Positions 1 to 14,999 of a stretch of 64,000 nt of DNA are shown piece after piece (the stretch's first letter is position 1; every line of letters starts with the position of its first letter). The notes beneath the pieces are model-generated. The model was given only the letters and a program-made list of their open reading frames with translations, was not told where the DNA came from and did not search any database. The stretch is taken from the NCBI GenBank assembly GCA_003244105.1, contig QHBK01000014.1, forward strand, positions 1 to 64,000, given 5' to 3'. The position numbers and the translations under genes were made by a program. The DNA comes from Candidatus Eremiobacter antarcticus (lineage in GTDB: Bacteria > Vulcanimicrobiota > Vulcanimicrobiia > Eremiobacterales > Eremiobacteraceae).

Positions 1-49
1 CGACATTCTGATTAACAGTCAGACGCTCTACCAGCTGAGCTATCGGGGA
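1..49 (-). tRNA. tRNA-Asn (GTT), 3' part outside window
   Basis: Read on the minus strand from position 49, the sequence shows a 5' acceptor strand TCCCCGA, T8-A9, a D arm GCTC-loop-GAGC, and an anticodon arm TCTGA-CTGTTAA-TCAGA with anticodon GTT, followed by the start of a variable loop. The T arm and 3' acceptor strand lie beyond the left edge. The anticodon and loop context are typical of bacterial tRNA-Asn. Confidence 0.93.
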
Positions 50-168
50 ATGTCGCGGTAGAGATGGATGCTTAAGGTTGCGCGACTTGATCATCGCTAC
101 CTTCCAGCCTGACCGTCAAATGCAAACTTTTTGACGAAGGAATTGGCCGATGAACCAGCCTCCGCGCT

Positions 169-717
169 CTACAAATCGTGGACGGTAGTCACCGCGATGG
201 TTTTCTCAACCGAATCGAGAGGGGATGAAATCCGTAGCGTTATCTTCGAACGTGGGTCACCCCAATTGCTTTCATCGGCGTATTGGAAGCTGCCGCGCCA
301 ATCGCCGGGGCCAACGCGGGTAAGATCAACCACCGCAAGACCTGTATCGACCATCACGACAGTAACGTTTCGATCGGTCTGAACTTCGATTGGAATCCTC
401 GAGCCGTTGCGAAAGGCAGCGGGCTTTTGCTGTTGGTTTTGCTGGTCGAAGACCACCGGTACCATGCGGCCGGCCGGCCCGTTGCCCAACAGAATATCCA
501 GATTCGGCTGCGTTGCGGAATCAAGATGTGCAGGCGGCAAGACCCTTTGGCTTGCCAAGAGCGACGGAGCAGCCACGCCGGAAGTGTTTGAAGCAGGAAA
601 GGCTGCGGGCTGGTTGCCGGCATTCGAGCCGCAGCCCGCGATCATGGCCGAGGCAGCGCACAAAAATGCGAGTGCCGAGCGACGGACCGTGTGTGCGGGG
701 CTATTTTTGCGGTCCAT
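169..717 (-). CDS. Predicted lipoprotein of unknown function
   Basis: A protein of about 182 residues. The N-terminus MDRKNSPAHTVRR is followed by a hydrophobic stretch and a lipobox ending IAGC, so it is predicted to be exported and lipid-anchored. The mature part starts with a Ser/Asn/Ala-rich linker and then a compact, probably beta-rich domain of about 110 residues with no family I recognise. The chosen ATG at 717 follows an AGGAG by 13 nt. An ATG 11 codons upstream is possible but lacks a Shine-Dalgarno sequence and would push the signal peptide inward. It stands alone between a tRNA and the end of a large secreted-protein gene. Confidence 0.7.
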   Translation of the reverse strand: MDRKNSPAHTVRRSALAFLCAASAMIAGCGSNAGNQPAAFPASNTSGVAAPSLLASQRVLPPAHLDSATQPNLDILLGNGPAGRMVPVVFDQQNQQQKPAAFRNGSRIPIEVQTDRNVTVVMVDTGLAVVDLTRVGPGDWRGSFQYADESNWGDPRSKITLRISSPLDSVEKTIAVTTVHDL

Positions 718-917
718 GATGAAGGCATCGCTCCTGAGAGAAACCATCAAAACAATGGTTGGAAGCTCTTAGTTCATACTAAGAACATCTGGGTTTCATG
801 ATACAAGCCCTGGCGCCAATGGAACAATGCGGCCGCTCACGCGTGCGTATGGAAACTAACCCAAGGGAGACCTGAGGTGTAACCGGGGCCACAGCTGCCT
901 TTGCAGCGCGGTCGTTC

Positions 918-5648
<4,731 letters not shown>

Positions 5649-5649
5649 T

Positions 5650-6210
5650 CTAAAAGGCGGCAAGCTTGTCGCCCTTCAAATCGACGATTTCCGTCGTCCA
5701 AACAGCGTCGGTTCGCGTGCACTGAGGAGACAGCGCCTGTTGTGGGCCGGCGAGTCTACGTTCCCAAGCTTGTTGATCCGCCGCGGACATCGCACTCCAG
5801 ATTTCAGGATTGACGACGATACGGAGGTCGCAGCCACGAAAAGCGTAGGCATGGACCAATACACCGCCGGCCGCGCGATTGAGCGGATCGACATAAGGGC
5901 GAAACCCTTGTGTTGCGACCCTATCGGCGACTTCCGGCAGGAGTTGTGCTTTCAGCGTCTGTACGGCAATTCCGACCGGGCCGTTGCTTGCTAGTGCTTC
6001 TTGAGCAGCTTGCGCTTGTTCAGCGGAGGAGGGCGCATCACTTAAGGGCGGACGCTGGTCGACCTGACTGAGCGGCACGCTTCGCATAACATCTTGGGTG
6101 GGGGCTGCCGAACCAGTGCGAGCATCGTGCGCCATCCAACACCCCGCGAGGAACACGACAATGCCGGCGGCTACTAACGCGACATGTTTTTGACCGCGTG
6201 TGCCGACCAT
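5650..6210 (-). CDS. Predicted lipoprotein or membrane-anchored protein of unknown function
   Basis: About 186 residues. A hydrophobic N-terminal segment ends in a lipobox-like FLAGC, followed by a low-complexity Ala/Ser/Gln linker and a C-terminal globular region with two Cys residues. I recognise no family. The ATG at 6210 is preceded by GGGGAG with a 10-nt spacer, which fits better than the upstream ATG at 6234, which has no clear ribosome-binding site. The stop codon is 1 nt from the start of the giant secreted-protein gene, so the two are probably one operon and the small protein may help export or anchor the large one. That role is inference from position only. Confidence 0.7.
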   Translation of the reverse strand: MVGTRGQKHVALVAAGIVVFLAGCWMAHDARTGSAAPTQDVMRSVPLSQVDQRPPLSDAPSSAEQAQAAQEALASNGPVGIAVQTLKAQLLPEVADRVATQGFRPYVDPLNRAAGGVLVHAYAFRGCDLRIVVNPEIWSAMSAADQQAWERRLAGPQQALSPQCTRTDAVWTTEIVDLKGDKLAAF

Positions 6211-6334
6211 GCTGTACCGTCTCCCCGTATTCATGGTATCGGCATGAAGGCCAGGCGGTCAGGGAGCGACGGGAGTGACGCCGGTGACGTTTCCGGCGCT
6301 AATCCCCAATTCTCATGATAGCGAAGTGCCGCCG

Positions 6335-7747
6335 CTACGTCTTCGCGCGGGTTTCAAGAGAGCGCCCAAGTCCCTCTGCGACTGACTTCGCCAGCTTGAT
6401 GCAGTCGGGTACCGACGGACTCGTCAAGTAGCTGCCGCACAAATGCATGTGAGGAATGCGCGCGACCGCATCAGCGATCGTCTTCAGTTTCCGATCGTGC
6501 CCGACGTCGTACTGCGGTATGGCCTTTGCCCAACGAAAGCCGGCGATCACTCGCGGCATGCCATCGTGGATCTTCATCGCACGCCTCAAATCCGCGTGAG
6601 CAGCGCGTACGAGCTCGTCATCGCTCGCCGCCAGCACGCCGGGATCGAGAGCTCCACCGAGAAAGACCGTCAGCAGCACGTCTTCTTCTCTTGCACACCT
6701 GTCGGGAAACATCGCCGAGTTCCAGACGCAGCCCAAGATGCGCAAGCCTTCCGAACGGGCTGCTAAAAATCCGAAGCCGTCCAACGGCGCGCCGATCGCG
6801 TTGCGCGGATAGGCAAGCGCGATCTGGATGACGGGCGAATAAGCGATCGCGCGCAACTCGGCGGAAGCAGCGGGCTCGAAGCGCGCAAGCAGGTCCGCCG
6901 CGACGAAGGCCGGGGTCGCGAGCACGACCGAACGGGCCACGATCCTCGACAGCGCAGCGTCCGCAAGCGAAAGCTCAAGCCATTCGCCGCGCTGCCAGAT
7001 GGCTTGCACGGGCGCAGACGTGCGCAGTTCTCTCCCTAGCTGTTCCGCGAGCGCCGCGGGCAGCCGGTCGTTGCCGCCGCCAAACCCAACGCTCTGACGC
7101 CGTTTCGGCACTGCGCCGTTCCTGCGCGCGGCTCGCCGCGACGCAACTGCGCCGCGCAACACGCTGCCGTGCCTGCGTTCCATATCAACGACAGCAGGAA
7201 AAGCGCTTCTCATCGACAGCTTATCGGGATCCCCGGCGAAGATGCCCGAAACGAACGGGCTGACCAGCGCATCCAAGACTTGCGGGCCGGCGCGCCGTCT
7301 CACAAACGCCGCAACGCTCTCGTCCTGTTCGGCTGCGCCCGCGTCCGAACGACGCGACGCGACCAGCGGCTCGCTCAGCAGGCGGAGCTTTCCGCCGAGG
7401 GAGAGCAACGGTGAAGACAAGAGCGCGGGGAGATTTTGGGGTACCGGCACCAGGCGGCCGCCATGGAACAAATACGGTTGATTCGCTTCCGCCGCCGGCG
7501 TTCGCGCGAGCTCCTTGATTCCCGCCGCTTCCACGAGCTCCATAAATTCGGGCGAGGACATGATGCTTTGCGGTCCGCCGTCGGCGATGCACTCGCCGTT
7601 GCGGACCGATCGCATGCAGCCGCCGACAGACGGCTCCGACTCGAGCAACAGCACGGACAAACCCATCCGCTTCGCCCAGAACGCGCACGACAGCCCGGAG
7701 ATCCCACCGCCGACGACCGCCACATCGACCGGCTGAAACGCTTTCAC
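6335..7747 (-). CDS. hemG: Protoporphyrinogen/coproporphyrinogen oxidase (HemY-type flavoprotein)
   Basis: A 470-residue FAD-dependent amine-oxidase-fold enzyme. The N-terminus has the dinucleotide-binding motif VAVVGGGISGL followed by an acidic LLLESEPSVGG strand. The C-terminus has HLCGSYLTSPSVPDCI, matching the FAD-contacting end of HemY/PPOX proteins. It oxidises a porphyrinogen to the porphyrin or coproporphyrin in heme synthesis. The GTG at 7747 overlaps the hemH TGA (GTGA), so I take that as the start; the open frame continues upstream only as an Arg-rich shadow of hemH. It is the last gene of hemE-hemH-hemG. HemY-type enzymes act in either the protoporphyrin or the coproporphyrin branch, and the sequence does not say which. 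Symbol hemY/cgoX would be equally valid. Confidence 0.93.
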   Translation of the reverse strand: MKAFQPVDVAVVGGGISGLSCAFWAKRMGLSVLLLESEPSVGGCMRSVRNGECIADGGPQSIMSSPEFMELVEAAGIKELARTPAAEANQPYLFHGGRLVPVPQNLPALLSSPLLSLGGKLRLLSEPLVASRRSDAGAAEQDESVAAFVRRRAGPQVLDALVSPFVSGIFAGDPDKLSMRSAFPAVVDMERRHGSVLRGAVASRRAARRNGAVPKRRQSVGFGGGNDRLPAALAEQLGRELRTSAPVQAIWQRGEWLELSLADAALSRIVARSVVLATPAFVAADLLARFEPAASAELRAIAYSPVIQIALAYPRNAIGAPLDGFGFLAARSEGLRILGCVWNSAMFPDRCAREEDVLLTVFLGGALDPGVLAASDDELVRAAHADLRRAMKIHDGMPRVIAGFRWAKAIPQYDVGHDRKLKTIADAVARIPHMHLCGSYLTSPSVPDCIKLAKSVAEGLGRSLETRAKT

Positions 7748-8733
7748 CCCGCCGCGGCCTGCTGCGCAAGATCGGCCAGACATCGGATGTATGCCGGATG
7801 GCACTTGATGGCACAGGCTCGACCGAACTCCTCGATCCCCGCGCGTTTGGCGATGTCCGCATACTGAATATCGATCTCGTTGAGCGTCTCCACGTGCTCG
7901 GATACAAAAGCGATGGGAACCATGCAGATCGCCTTTGCTCCGCCCCGGCCCAGTTCTTCGATCAACGTGTCCGATGCCGGCTGCAGCCATTTCTGCGGAC
8001 CCAACCGGCTTTGAAACGACGTGTGAATGGGACCGGGATGATCGAGCTGTTGGCTGACGGCGGCTACGCTGCGCTTGACGTGTTCGTAGTACGGATCGCC
8101 GCCTTCGATGTACGACAGCGGCAACCCGTGAGCGGAAAAGATGAGATGGATGTCCTGTGCAGGCGTCCGAAAGTCGCGCAGCGCCCGCCGCGTGACGTCC
8201 ACCACGGCCGCGACGTAGCTTGGATGATCGCAATATTCCTCGACGACGTGCAGCTTGGGATCGTACCGCAAATGCGACAGCGCGTTCTTCAAACCCGTCA
8301 GACCGGAGAGCGTCGTGCTGAACGAATATTGGGGAAACAGTCCGATGACGACCAGCTCCTCGATGCCGGCCTGCTGAGCGGCTGACATGGCAGCCAACGA
8401 GTTCGGCTGTGAGTGGCGCATGGCGACGTAGACGGGGCGAGGCTCGCCTCTGCGACGCAGCTCAGCCGCGAGCGCATCTGCCTGGGCTTGCGTCTGCTGC
8501 CGTATCGGCGATCCGCCGCCGATGGACGCGTAGAGCTTGCGGCTGTACGGAGCGCGCACGCTTGCGAGCGACCAAGCGAAGACGCCTTGCAGCGACTTGA
8601 GTCTTCGAGGCAGACGTATCAAGTCGGGATCGGAAAAAAAGCTTTTCAGATACGGCTTCACGGACGCCAAGTCATCCGGACCGCCGACCTGGGTGAGCAC
8701 GATGCCCGTGCGGCTGAGGCTTTGGGCGCTCAT
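7744..8733 (-). CDS. hemH: Ferrochelatase
   Basis: About 329 residues. It inserts Fe2+ into protoporphyrin IX or, in the coproporphyrin branch, into coproporphyrin III. The N-terminal segment GIVLTQVGGPDDLASVKPYL matches the family opening, and a central LIFSAHGLPLSYIEGGDPY contains the invariant SAHGLP motif with the catalytic His. The C-terminal half carries PIAFVSEHVETLNEIDIQY, which holds the conserved Glu. The ATG at 8733 overlaps the hemE TGA in an ATGA, so an upstream in-frame start is unlikely. It is coupled to hemE upstream and hemG downstream. Confidence 0.96.
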   Translation of the reverse strand: MSAQSLSRTGIVLTQVGGPDDLASVKPYLKSFFSDPDLIRLPRRLKSLQGVFAWSLASVRAPYSRKLYASIGGGSPIRQQTQAQADALAAELRRRGEPRPVYVAMRHSQPNSLAAMSAAQQAGIEELVVIGLFPQYSFSTTLSGLTGLKNALSHLRYDPKLHVVEEYCDHPSYVAAVVDVTRRALRDFRTPAQDIHLIFSAHGLPLSYIEGGDPYYEHVKRSVAAVSQQLDHPGPIHTSFQSRLGPQKWLQPASDTLIEELGRGGAKAICMVPIAFVSEHVETLNEIDIQYADIAKRAGIEEFGRACAIKCHPAYIRCLADLAQQAAAG

Positions 8734-9755
8734 GCTGACAGCGGTGCCTCGATGAAGGCGCGCACGCACTCCAGCGGCGTCGCGGGCAAGACGCCGTGAC
8801 CCAGGTTGAGGATGTGACCGCTGGGGCCGGCTGAGCGCAGCGCCGCAGCTGCCTCAGCTTTGACCGCATGCGGAACCGACAGCAAAACGGTTGGGTCCAC
8901 GTTGCCTTGCAATGCGCATCCGTTCCCGATGCGCTCTCGCGCCACGCCCAGGTCGATGCGCCAGTCGAGGCTCAAGACGTCTGCACCGCTTTGTGCCATG
9001 AGCTCCAATACGCCTGAGCTACCGTTGACGAAGAGAATCGCCGGCACGCCGCAGCTTTTGATGCGGGCGATGATCGACCGTTGGTACGGCAGCGCGAAGT
9101 GCTCGTAAGCCCGCGGCGTCAAATCGCCCGCCCACGTGTCGAACAATTGGATCGCTTGGGCGCCCGCTTCGACTTGGTCCACGCAATACTGAGCAATCGT
9201 CTCCGCCAGCTTCGCGAGCAAGGCGTGCAAGGTAGCTGGTTCCGCGTACATCAGCCGCTTCAGCGAAGCGAAGGTCTTAGAGCCGCCGCCTTCCACGAGG
9301 TAGCTGGCCAGCGTGAAGGGCGCTCCGGCAAAGCCGACGAGCGCGGTCTCGCCTCCCAGTTCGCTGCGCAGCAGCCGCAACGTGTCGAGCACATACGGGG
9401 CGTCCTCGGCACGCGGCACCCTCAACGCATCCACGTCAGCCATGTCGCGCACCGGCCGCTCGAGCTTCGGCCCTGCGTCCGTGAAGGCGACGGGCGCACC
9501 CATCGCTTCAACCGGAATAAGGATGTCGCTGAAGACGATGCAGGCATCCATTTCAAACCGCCGGATGGGCTGCAGCGAGACTTCAGCGGCAAGCTGCGGC
9601 GATTTGCACAGCGTCAGAAAATCCGTTCTTTCACGCACGGCGCGGTATTCCGGCAAGTAGCGTCCGGCTTGGCGCATCATCCACACGGGCGTGCGATCCA
9701 CGGGCTTGCACGAGCACGCCGCCAGGAAGCGCTGAGCCGACGTCATCGCGAGCAA
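8730..9755 (-). CDS. hemE: Uroporphyrinogen decarboxylase
   Basis: 341 residues. It removes four carboxyl groups from uroporphyrinogen III to give coproporphyrinogen III. The signature WMMRQAGRYLPEYR lies near residues 25-38, and LFDTWAGDL and LNLGHGVLPATP are further family landmarks. A GGAGG lies 8 nt before a TTG at 9755, while the first ATG (9746) is 17 nt away, so the TTG is the better-supported start. It is the first gene of the heme operon and is followed by hemH with a 4-nt overlap. Confidence 0.96.
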   Translation of the reverse strand: MLAMTSAQRFLAACSCKPVDRTPVWMMRQAGRYLPEYRAVRERTDFLTLCKSPQLAAEVSLQPIRRFEMDACIVFSDILIPVEAMGAPVAFTDAGPKLERPVRDMADVDALRVPRAEDAPYVLDTLRLLRSELGGETALVGFAGAPFTLASYLVEGGGSKTFASLKRLMYAEPATLHALLAKLAETIAQYCVDQVEAGAQAIQLFDTWAGDLTPRAYEHFALPYQRSIIARIKSCGVPAILFVNGSSGVLELMAQSGADVLSLDWRIDLGVARERIGNGCALQGNVDPTVLLSVPHAVKAEAAAALRSAGPSGHILNLGHGVLPATPLECVRAFIEAPLSA

Positions 9756-9785
9756 CGAGCGGCCCTCCGGTGCTGGGACGGCGGA

Positions 9786-11024
9786 CTAATTGAAGACGGG
9801 AAGCGGGAACTTCTCCTCGTCGAGCTTGATGCCGGCCTCTTCACGCAGCGCCAGCGCCAGGTCGGTCTTCTCCCAAGGCAGATCGAGGTCCGGACGCCCG
9901 AAATGGCCGTAGGATGCGACCTGGCGGTAGATGGGTCGCAGCAGGTCGAGCTTCTGGATGATGGCGCCCGGCCGCAGATCGAAATGCGCGTCGATGAGAT
10001 CCACGATCGTCGATTCGTCGACGCGATTCGTGCCGAAACACTCGACGAAGACCGAGATCGGCTTGGCGACCCCGATGGCATACGCCACTTGGATCTCGCA
10101 GCGGTCGGCGAGGCCTGACGCGACCACATTCTTGGCGACGTAGCGCGCGGCGTACGCGGCCGAGCGGTCGACCTTTGTGGGATCTTTGCCGGAGAAGGCT
10201 CCGCCGCCGTGGCGGGCCATGCCGCCGTACGTGTCGGCGATGATCTTGCGGCCGGTCAAACCCGCATCGCTCAACGGACCGCCCAATACGAAGCGTCCCG
10301 TCGGATTGACATAGATGTTCGTATGGCTGTCGCGCAAGTGGCTGTCGATGGCCGTATCGATGACATGGCTTGTGATGTTGTCTCGGATGACATCGACCGG
10401 GTAGCCGTCGGCATGCTGCGCCGAGACCACGATGCTGTCGACGCGCACAGGCTTGAAGCCGTCGTACTCGACGGTGACCTGCGCCTTGCCGTCGGGCCGC
10501 AAGTAGTCGATCACTTTGTTCTTGCGCGCAGCCGCCAGCGTGCGCGTGAGGCGATGCGCGAGCACGATGGGCAGCGGCATCAGCTCTTTCGTTTCGCGGC
10601 ACGCAAAGCCAAACATCATGCCTTGGTCGCCCGCTCCCAGCGCATCGAGCGCGCTCTTCGCGCTGATCTCGCCTTCCTTTACCTCAAGCGAACGGTCCAC
10701 GCCCATGGCGATGTCCGGCGACTGCTCGTCGATGGAAACGGAAATGCCGCACGTATCCGCATCGAAGCCGTACTTGGCCCTCGTGTAACCGATGTCGCGC
10801 AACGTCTGGCGGACGATGCGGGGTATGTCCACATAGCACTTCGTCGTGATCTCGCCGGCGATATGCACTTGCCCCGTGATGATGAACGTCTCGCAAGCAA
10901 CCCGGCCGTTGGGGTCCTGCACCAAAATCGCATCCAAGACAGCGTCGGAGATCTGATCCGCCACCTTGTCGGGGTGCCCTTCGGTGACGCTTTCCGATGT
11001 GAAAATTCTTTTGACGATCGCCAT
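9786..11024 (-). CDS. metK: S-adenosylmethionine synthase
   Basis: 412 residues. It makes S-adenosylmethionine from methionine and ATP. The sequence shows [12 protein letters not shown] near the N-terminus, the signature [10 protein letters not shown] (about 130) and the P-loop-like [19 protein letters not shown] (about 275). Length and motifs are complete. The start at 11024 has AAGGA about 11 nt upstream. It lies 4 nt downstream of ahcY on the same strand, so synthesis of SAM and removal of its product SAH are co-transcribed. I found no SAM-type riboswitch in front of the pair. Confidence 0.97.
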   Translation of the reverse strand: MAIVKRIFTSESVTEGHPDKVADQISDAVLDAILVQDPNGRVACETFIITGQVHIAGEITTKCYVDIPRIVRQTLRDIGYTRAKYGFDADTCGISVSIDEQSPDIAMGVDRSLEVKEGEISAKSALDALGAGDQGMMFGFACRETKELMPLPIVLAHRLTRTLAAARKNKVIDYLRPDGKAQVTVEYDGFKPVRVDSIVVSAQHADGYPVDVIRDNITSHVIDTAIDSHLRDSHTNIYVNPTGRFVLGGPLSDAGLTGRKIIADTYGGMARHGGGAFSGKDPTKVDRSAAYAARYVAKNVVASGLADRCEIQVAYAIGVAKPISVFVECFGTNRVDESTIVDLIDAHFDLRPGAIIQKLDLLRPIYRQVASYGHFGRPDLDLPWEKTDLALALREEAGIKLDEEKFPLPVFN

Positions 11025-11028
11025 GTGA

Positions 11029-12548
<1,520 letters not shown>

Positions 12549-13196
12549 GTGGAGACAGATGCATTGACGCTCAGCGCACAGCCGCTGCGTGATTTCACGC
12601 ACAAACTTGCGTCGGCGGACCCGACGCCCGGAGGCGGCAGCGTTTCTGCAGCCGTGGCTGCCTTCGGCGCAGGGCTTGTCCGAATGGTAGCCCTCTTGAC
12701 GAGCAATTCTCCGAAATATCGCGATGTATCCGAACAATGCGCAACCATCGCACGCAAAGCGGAGCGCCTGACCGATGCGCTGTTAGAGCTGGTGGATGAG
12801 GACGCAGCATCATTCGATCGCGTCAGCGACGCCTATCGTCTCCCCAAGGCGACCGATTCCGACAAGCGCGCGCGCAGTGCGCAGATCCAAACTGCTCTGG
12901 AAGGTGCAATCGCGACCCCGTTGCGCGTGATCCGAGGCACCCGGGAGATCTGTGACCTCGCGATCGAGCTGGTCGACATCGGCAACGCCAATGCCTTGAG
13001 CGACGTCGGGTGCGCGGCGCTGTGCGCCCAAGCTTCGTCGCAAGGCGCAGCGCTGAACGTGCAGATCAACGCAGCCGCGTTGAAGGATCGCGAAGCGGCC
13101 GCCCGCGCCAATGAAGAGCTCAACGCAGCGCTCGCTCATGTGAGCCTGCTGGCAGAAGTGGTCTTGGGCAAGGTCCGCAGCCGAGTGGAACACTGA
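12549..13196 (+). CDS. fchA: Methenyl-THF cyclohydrolase / formiminotransferase-cyclodeaminase family protein (FchA-like)
   Basis: About 215 residues, the usual size of stand-alone FTCD_C-fold proteins. The hallmark ADPTPGGGSVSAAVAAFGA lies near the N-terminus, and a helical body follows with VDIGNANALSDVGCA. Members act as formimino-THF cyclodeaminase or as methenyl-THF cyclohydrolase. No histidine-degradation gene is nearby, while folD follows with a 1-nt overlap (TGATG), so the cyclohydrolase role is favoured. The start is uncertain: the GTG at 12549 gives the usual length, and a TTG at 12564 with GGAG upstream is the alternative. The longer open frame back to 12429 has no family similarity. 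Confidence 0.85.
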   Translation: METDALTLSAQPLRDFTHKLASADPTPGGGSVSAAVAAFGAGLVRMVALLTSNSPKYRDVSEQCATIARKAERLTDALLELVDEDAASFDRVSDAYRLPKATDSDKRARSAQIQTALEGAIATPLRVIRGTREICDLAIELVDIGNANALSDVGCAALCAQASSQGAALNVQINAAALKDREAAARANEELNAALAHVSLLAEVVLGKVRSRVEH

Positions 13197-14062
13197 TGGC
13201 CGACGCTGTGATTCTGGACGGCAGGGCGATCGCAGGCGTCATCCGCTCAGACGTCAGCGTGCGCGTCGCCGCGCTTCGCGCGCGCGGAACGCCGCCCACC
13301 TGCGCCATCGTCCTGCTCGAGAACGACGAGGCCGGCCGGCTCTATGCCAACAGCATCGTGAAAGCAGGCGACGCGGTCGGGATCGACGTGGAGATGCGCC
13401 GGTTGCCTGCCGCTTCCACCACCGACGACGTCCTCTTGGCGCTGGCCGCCGTCGTGGACGACGCACGGGTCCAGGCGATCATCGTGCAGCGCCCTCTGCC
13501 TTCCCACTTGGATGCCGAGCGCATCTGCGAGGAAATCGATCCCCGCAAAGACGTCGATGGCGCGCATCCGTACAATCAAGGGCTGCTGATGGCCGGAGAG
13601 TCGTTCTTGGTGCCGGCCACCGCGGCCGCCGTGATGGAGATCCTGAAGCAGCCGCAGGTGCCGTCGCTGGACGGGGCGCGCGCAGTCGTCATCGGGCGCT
13701 CGAGCGTCGTCGGCCGTCCGGTGGCGCTGTTGCTCACGGCCGCCAATGCGACCGTGACCATCTGCCACTCCCATACCAAGCACCTCGACGCCGTCTGCCA
13801 CGAAGCGGAGGTGCTGGTGGCAGCCGTGGGAAGGCCCCGGTTCGTCACCGCAGCCATGGTGGCGCGGGGCGCTGTGGTGATCGATGTCGGCACGAACTTC
13901 GTCGATGGACGCTTCGTAGGCGATGTGGATGCAGAGTCGGTTTCCAAGGTGGCAAGCGCGTTGTCGCCGGTGCCCGGAGGCGTGGGGCCCGTCACCACCG
14001 CCGTGCTGCTGCGCAATATCGTGGAAGTCAGCGAGCGGGCCGCCCCTCGGACGCCTGCCTAA
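13196..14062 (+). CDS. folD: FolD-type methylene-THF dehydrogenase with a substituted cyclohydrolase lysine
   Basis: 288 residues with the usual two-domain FolD layout: KDVDGAHPYN (about 118-127), the NADP-binding VVIGRSSVVGRP (about 160-171) and the C-terminal PVPGGVGPVTTA. It oxidises 5,10-methylene-THF to methenyl-THF. Aligned without gaps to E. coli FolD from memory, Tyr50, Gln98 and Asp121 are conserved, but the catalytic Lys54 is Ile (YANSIVKAG against YVASKRKAC). Loss of this lysine is known to abolish cyclohydrolase activity in the human enzyme (K56). The enzyme is therefore probably a dehydrogenase only, with hydrolysis done by the FchA-like protein encoded immediately upstream. Confidence 0.93.
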   Translation: MADAVILDGRAIAGVIRSDVSVRVAALRARGTPPTCAIVLLENDEAGRLYANSIVKAGDAVGIDVEMRRLPAASTTDDVLLALAAVVDDARVQAIIVQRPLPSHLDAERICEEIDPRKDVDGAHPYNQGLLMAGESFLVPATAAAVMEILKQPQVPSLDGARAVVIGRSSVVGRPVALLLTAANATVTICHSHTKHLDAVCHEAEVLVAAVGRPRFVTAAMVARGAVVIDVGTNFVDGRFVGDVDAESVSKVASALSPVPGGVGPVTTAVLLRNIVEVSERAAPRTPA

Positions 14063-14898
14063 GACGCGTGACCACGGCCGCCGCTCGAACGGCCGCAAAG
14101 CTCCAGAAAGCTGTCAATCTCCGCGCGTTCGACCGTGACGCCCGGACGCGGCCGGGTTTCGGTCGGCCCATGAAAGTCCGAGCCGGCCGTCTTCACCAAG
14201 CCGAGCTTCGCGGCGAGACTGCGCAGCCGGTCCACGTCGTGCTCTTGATGAGAGGGCGAGAACGCTTCGATGCCTTGCAAGCCGCAGCGGGCAAGCCGCT
14301 CGACCTCGGCTTCGGCGTCGTTGCGAAGCGGATGCGCCAGCACCGCGACGCCGCCGTCGTGCCGTATAGCAGCTATGACGTCCTGCGCTTTGACGGTCGT
14401 CGAGGCAACGTACGCCGGCGCGCCTGCTCCTAGGTACCGCGCGAACGCGTCGCTGACGTCCGTTGCATAGCCGTTCTGAACCAAGGCGCGGGCGACGTGA
14501 GGGCGCCCGAGCACGTCGCCGCGAGCGTGGCGCTGCACAGCTTCCATCGTTATCGCAACGCCGCAGCCGCTCAGTTTCCCGACGATGTGCTCCACACGCG
14601 CTCGCCGCAGCGCGGGCCGGTCGCCCATGAGCGTGGTCAGCTCACCGTCTCCCGCGCATCGATAGGCGAGGATGTGCACTTCACGCTCCCCTGAGACGGT
14701 GCTGACCTCGATGCCGTTGATCAACCGCGTCCGGTGCGGCGCGAATACGTCTGAGTGCCGCTGGTACGCGGCGATCGTGTCATGATCCGTGACGGAGAAA
14801 TAGTCGAGCCCCGCTGTTGCGACGCAGCGCATCAGCTCCTCCGGCGTAAGCATGCCGTCAGATTCCGTCGTATGCAGGTGAAAGTCGACGTTTAACAT
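14059..14898 (-). CDS. PHP-domain phosphoesterase
   Basis: About 279 residues. The N-terminal metal-binding motif DFHLHTTESDG (residues about 4-14), SVTDHDT and GIEVST are typical of PHP hydrolases of the YciV/RNase AM (nucleoside 3',5'-bisphosphate phosphatase) type; a late GSDFHG supplies further metal ligands. It probably hydrolyses a phosphate ester such as pAp or the 5' end of RNA, but the substrate cannot be fixed from sequence. The ATG at 14898 starts exactly before the PHP motif; the longer frame upstream runs over the sigma-factor promoter region. It converges on folD with a 4-bp overlap. Confidence 0.85.
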   Translation of the reverse strand: MLNVDFHLHTTESDGMLTPEELMRCVATAGLDYFSVTDHDTIAAYQRHSDVFAPHRTRLINGIEVSTVSGEREVHILAYRCAGDGELTTLMGDRPALRRARVEHIVGKLSGCGVAITMEAVQRHARGDVLGRPHVARALVQNGYATDVSDAFARYLGAGAPAYVASTTVKAQDVIAAIRHDGGVAVLAHPLRNDAEAEVERLARCGLQGIEAFSPSHQEHDVDRLRSLAAKLGLVKTAGSDFHGPTETRPRPGVTVERAEIDSFLELCGRSSGGRGHAS

Positions 14899-14999
14899 CA
14901 CGTGGGCACAACCGGCGCGGGGTGATAGGCAGAGCGGGGAAACGTCGCGCGCCGCGCGCAGGGCAAGGGATTGACTTTCGGCCTTCCAAAACCCGATGC

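Noticed and set aside
7748-8233. N-terminal extension of the porphyrinogen oxidase
   Set aside because: It is Arg/His-rich, lies antisense in frame choice within the ferrochelatase gene, and the family start (VAVVGGG motif) follows the GTG at 7747 directly.
13247-14098. Long minus-strand open frame opposite folD
   Set aside because: His/Arg-rich shadow of a high-GC gene with no family features; folD on the other strand is unambiguous.
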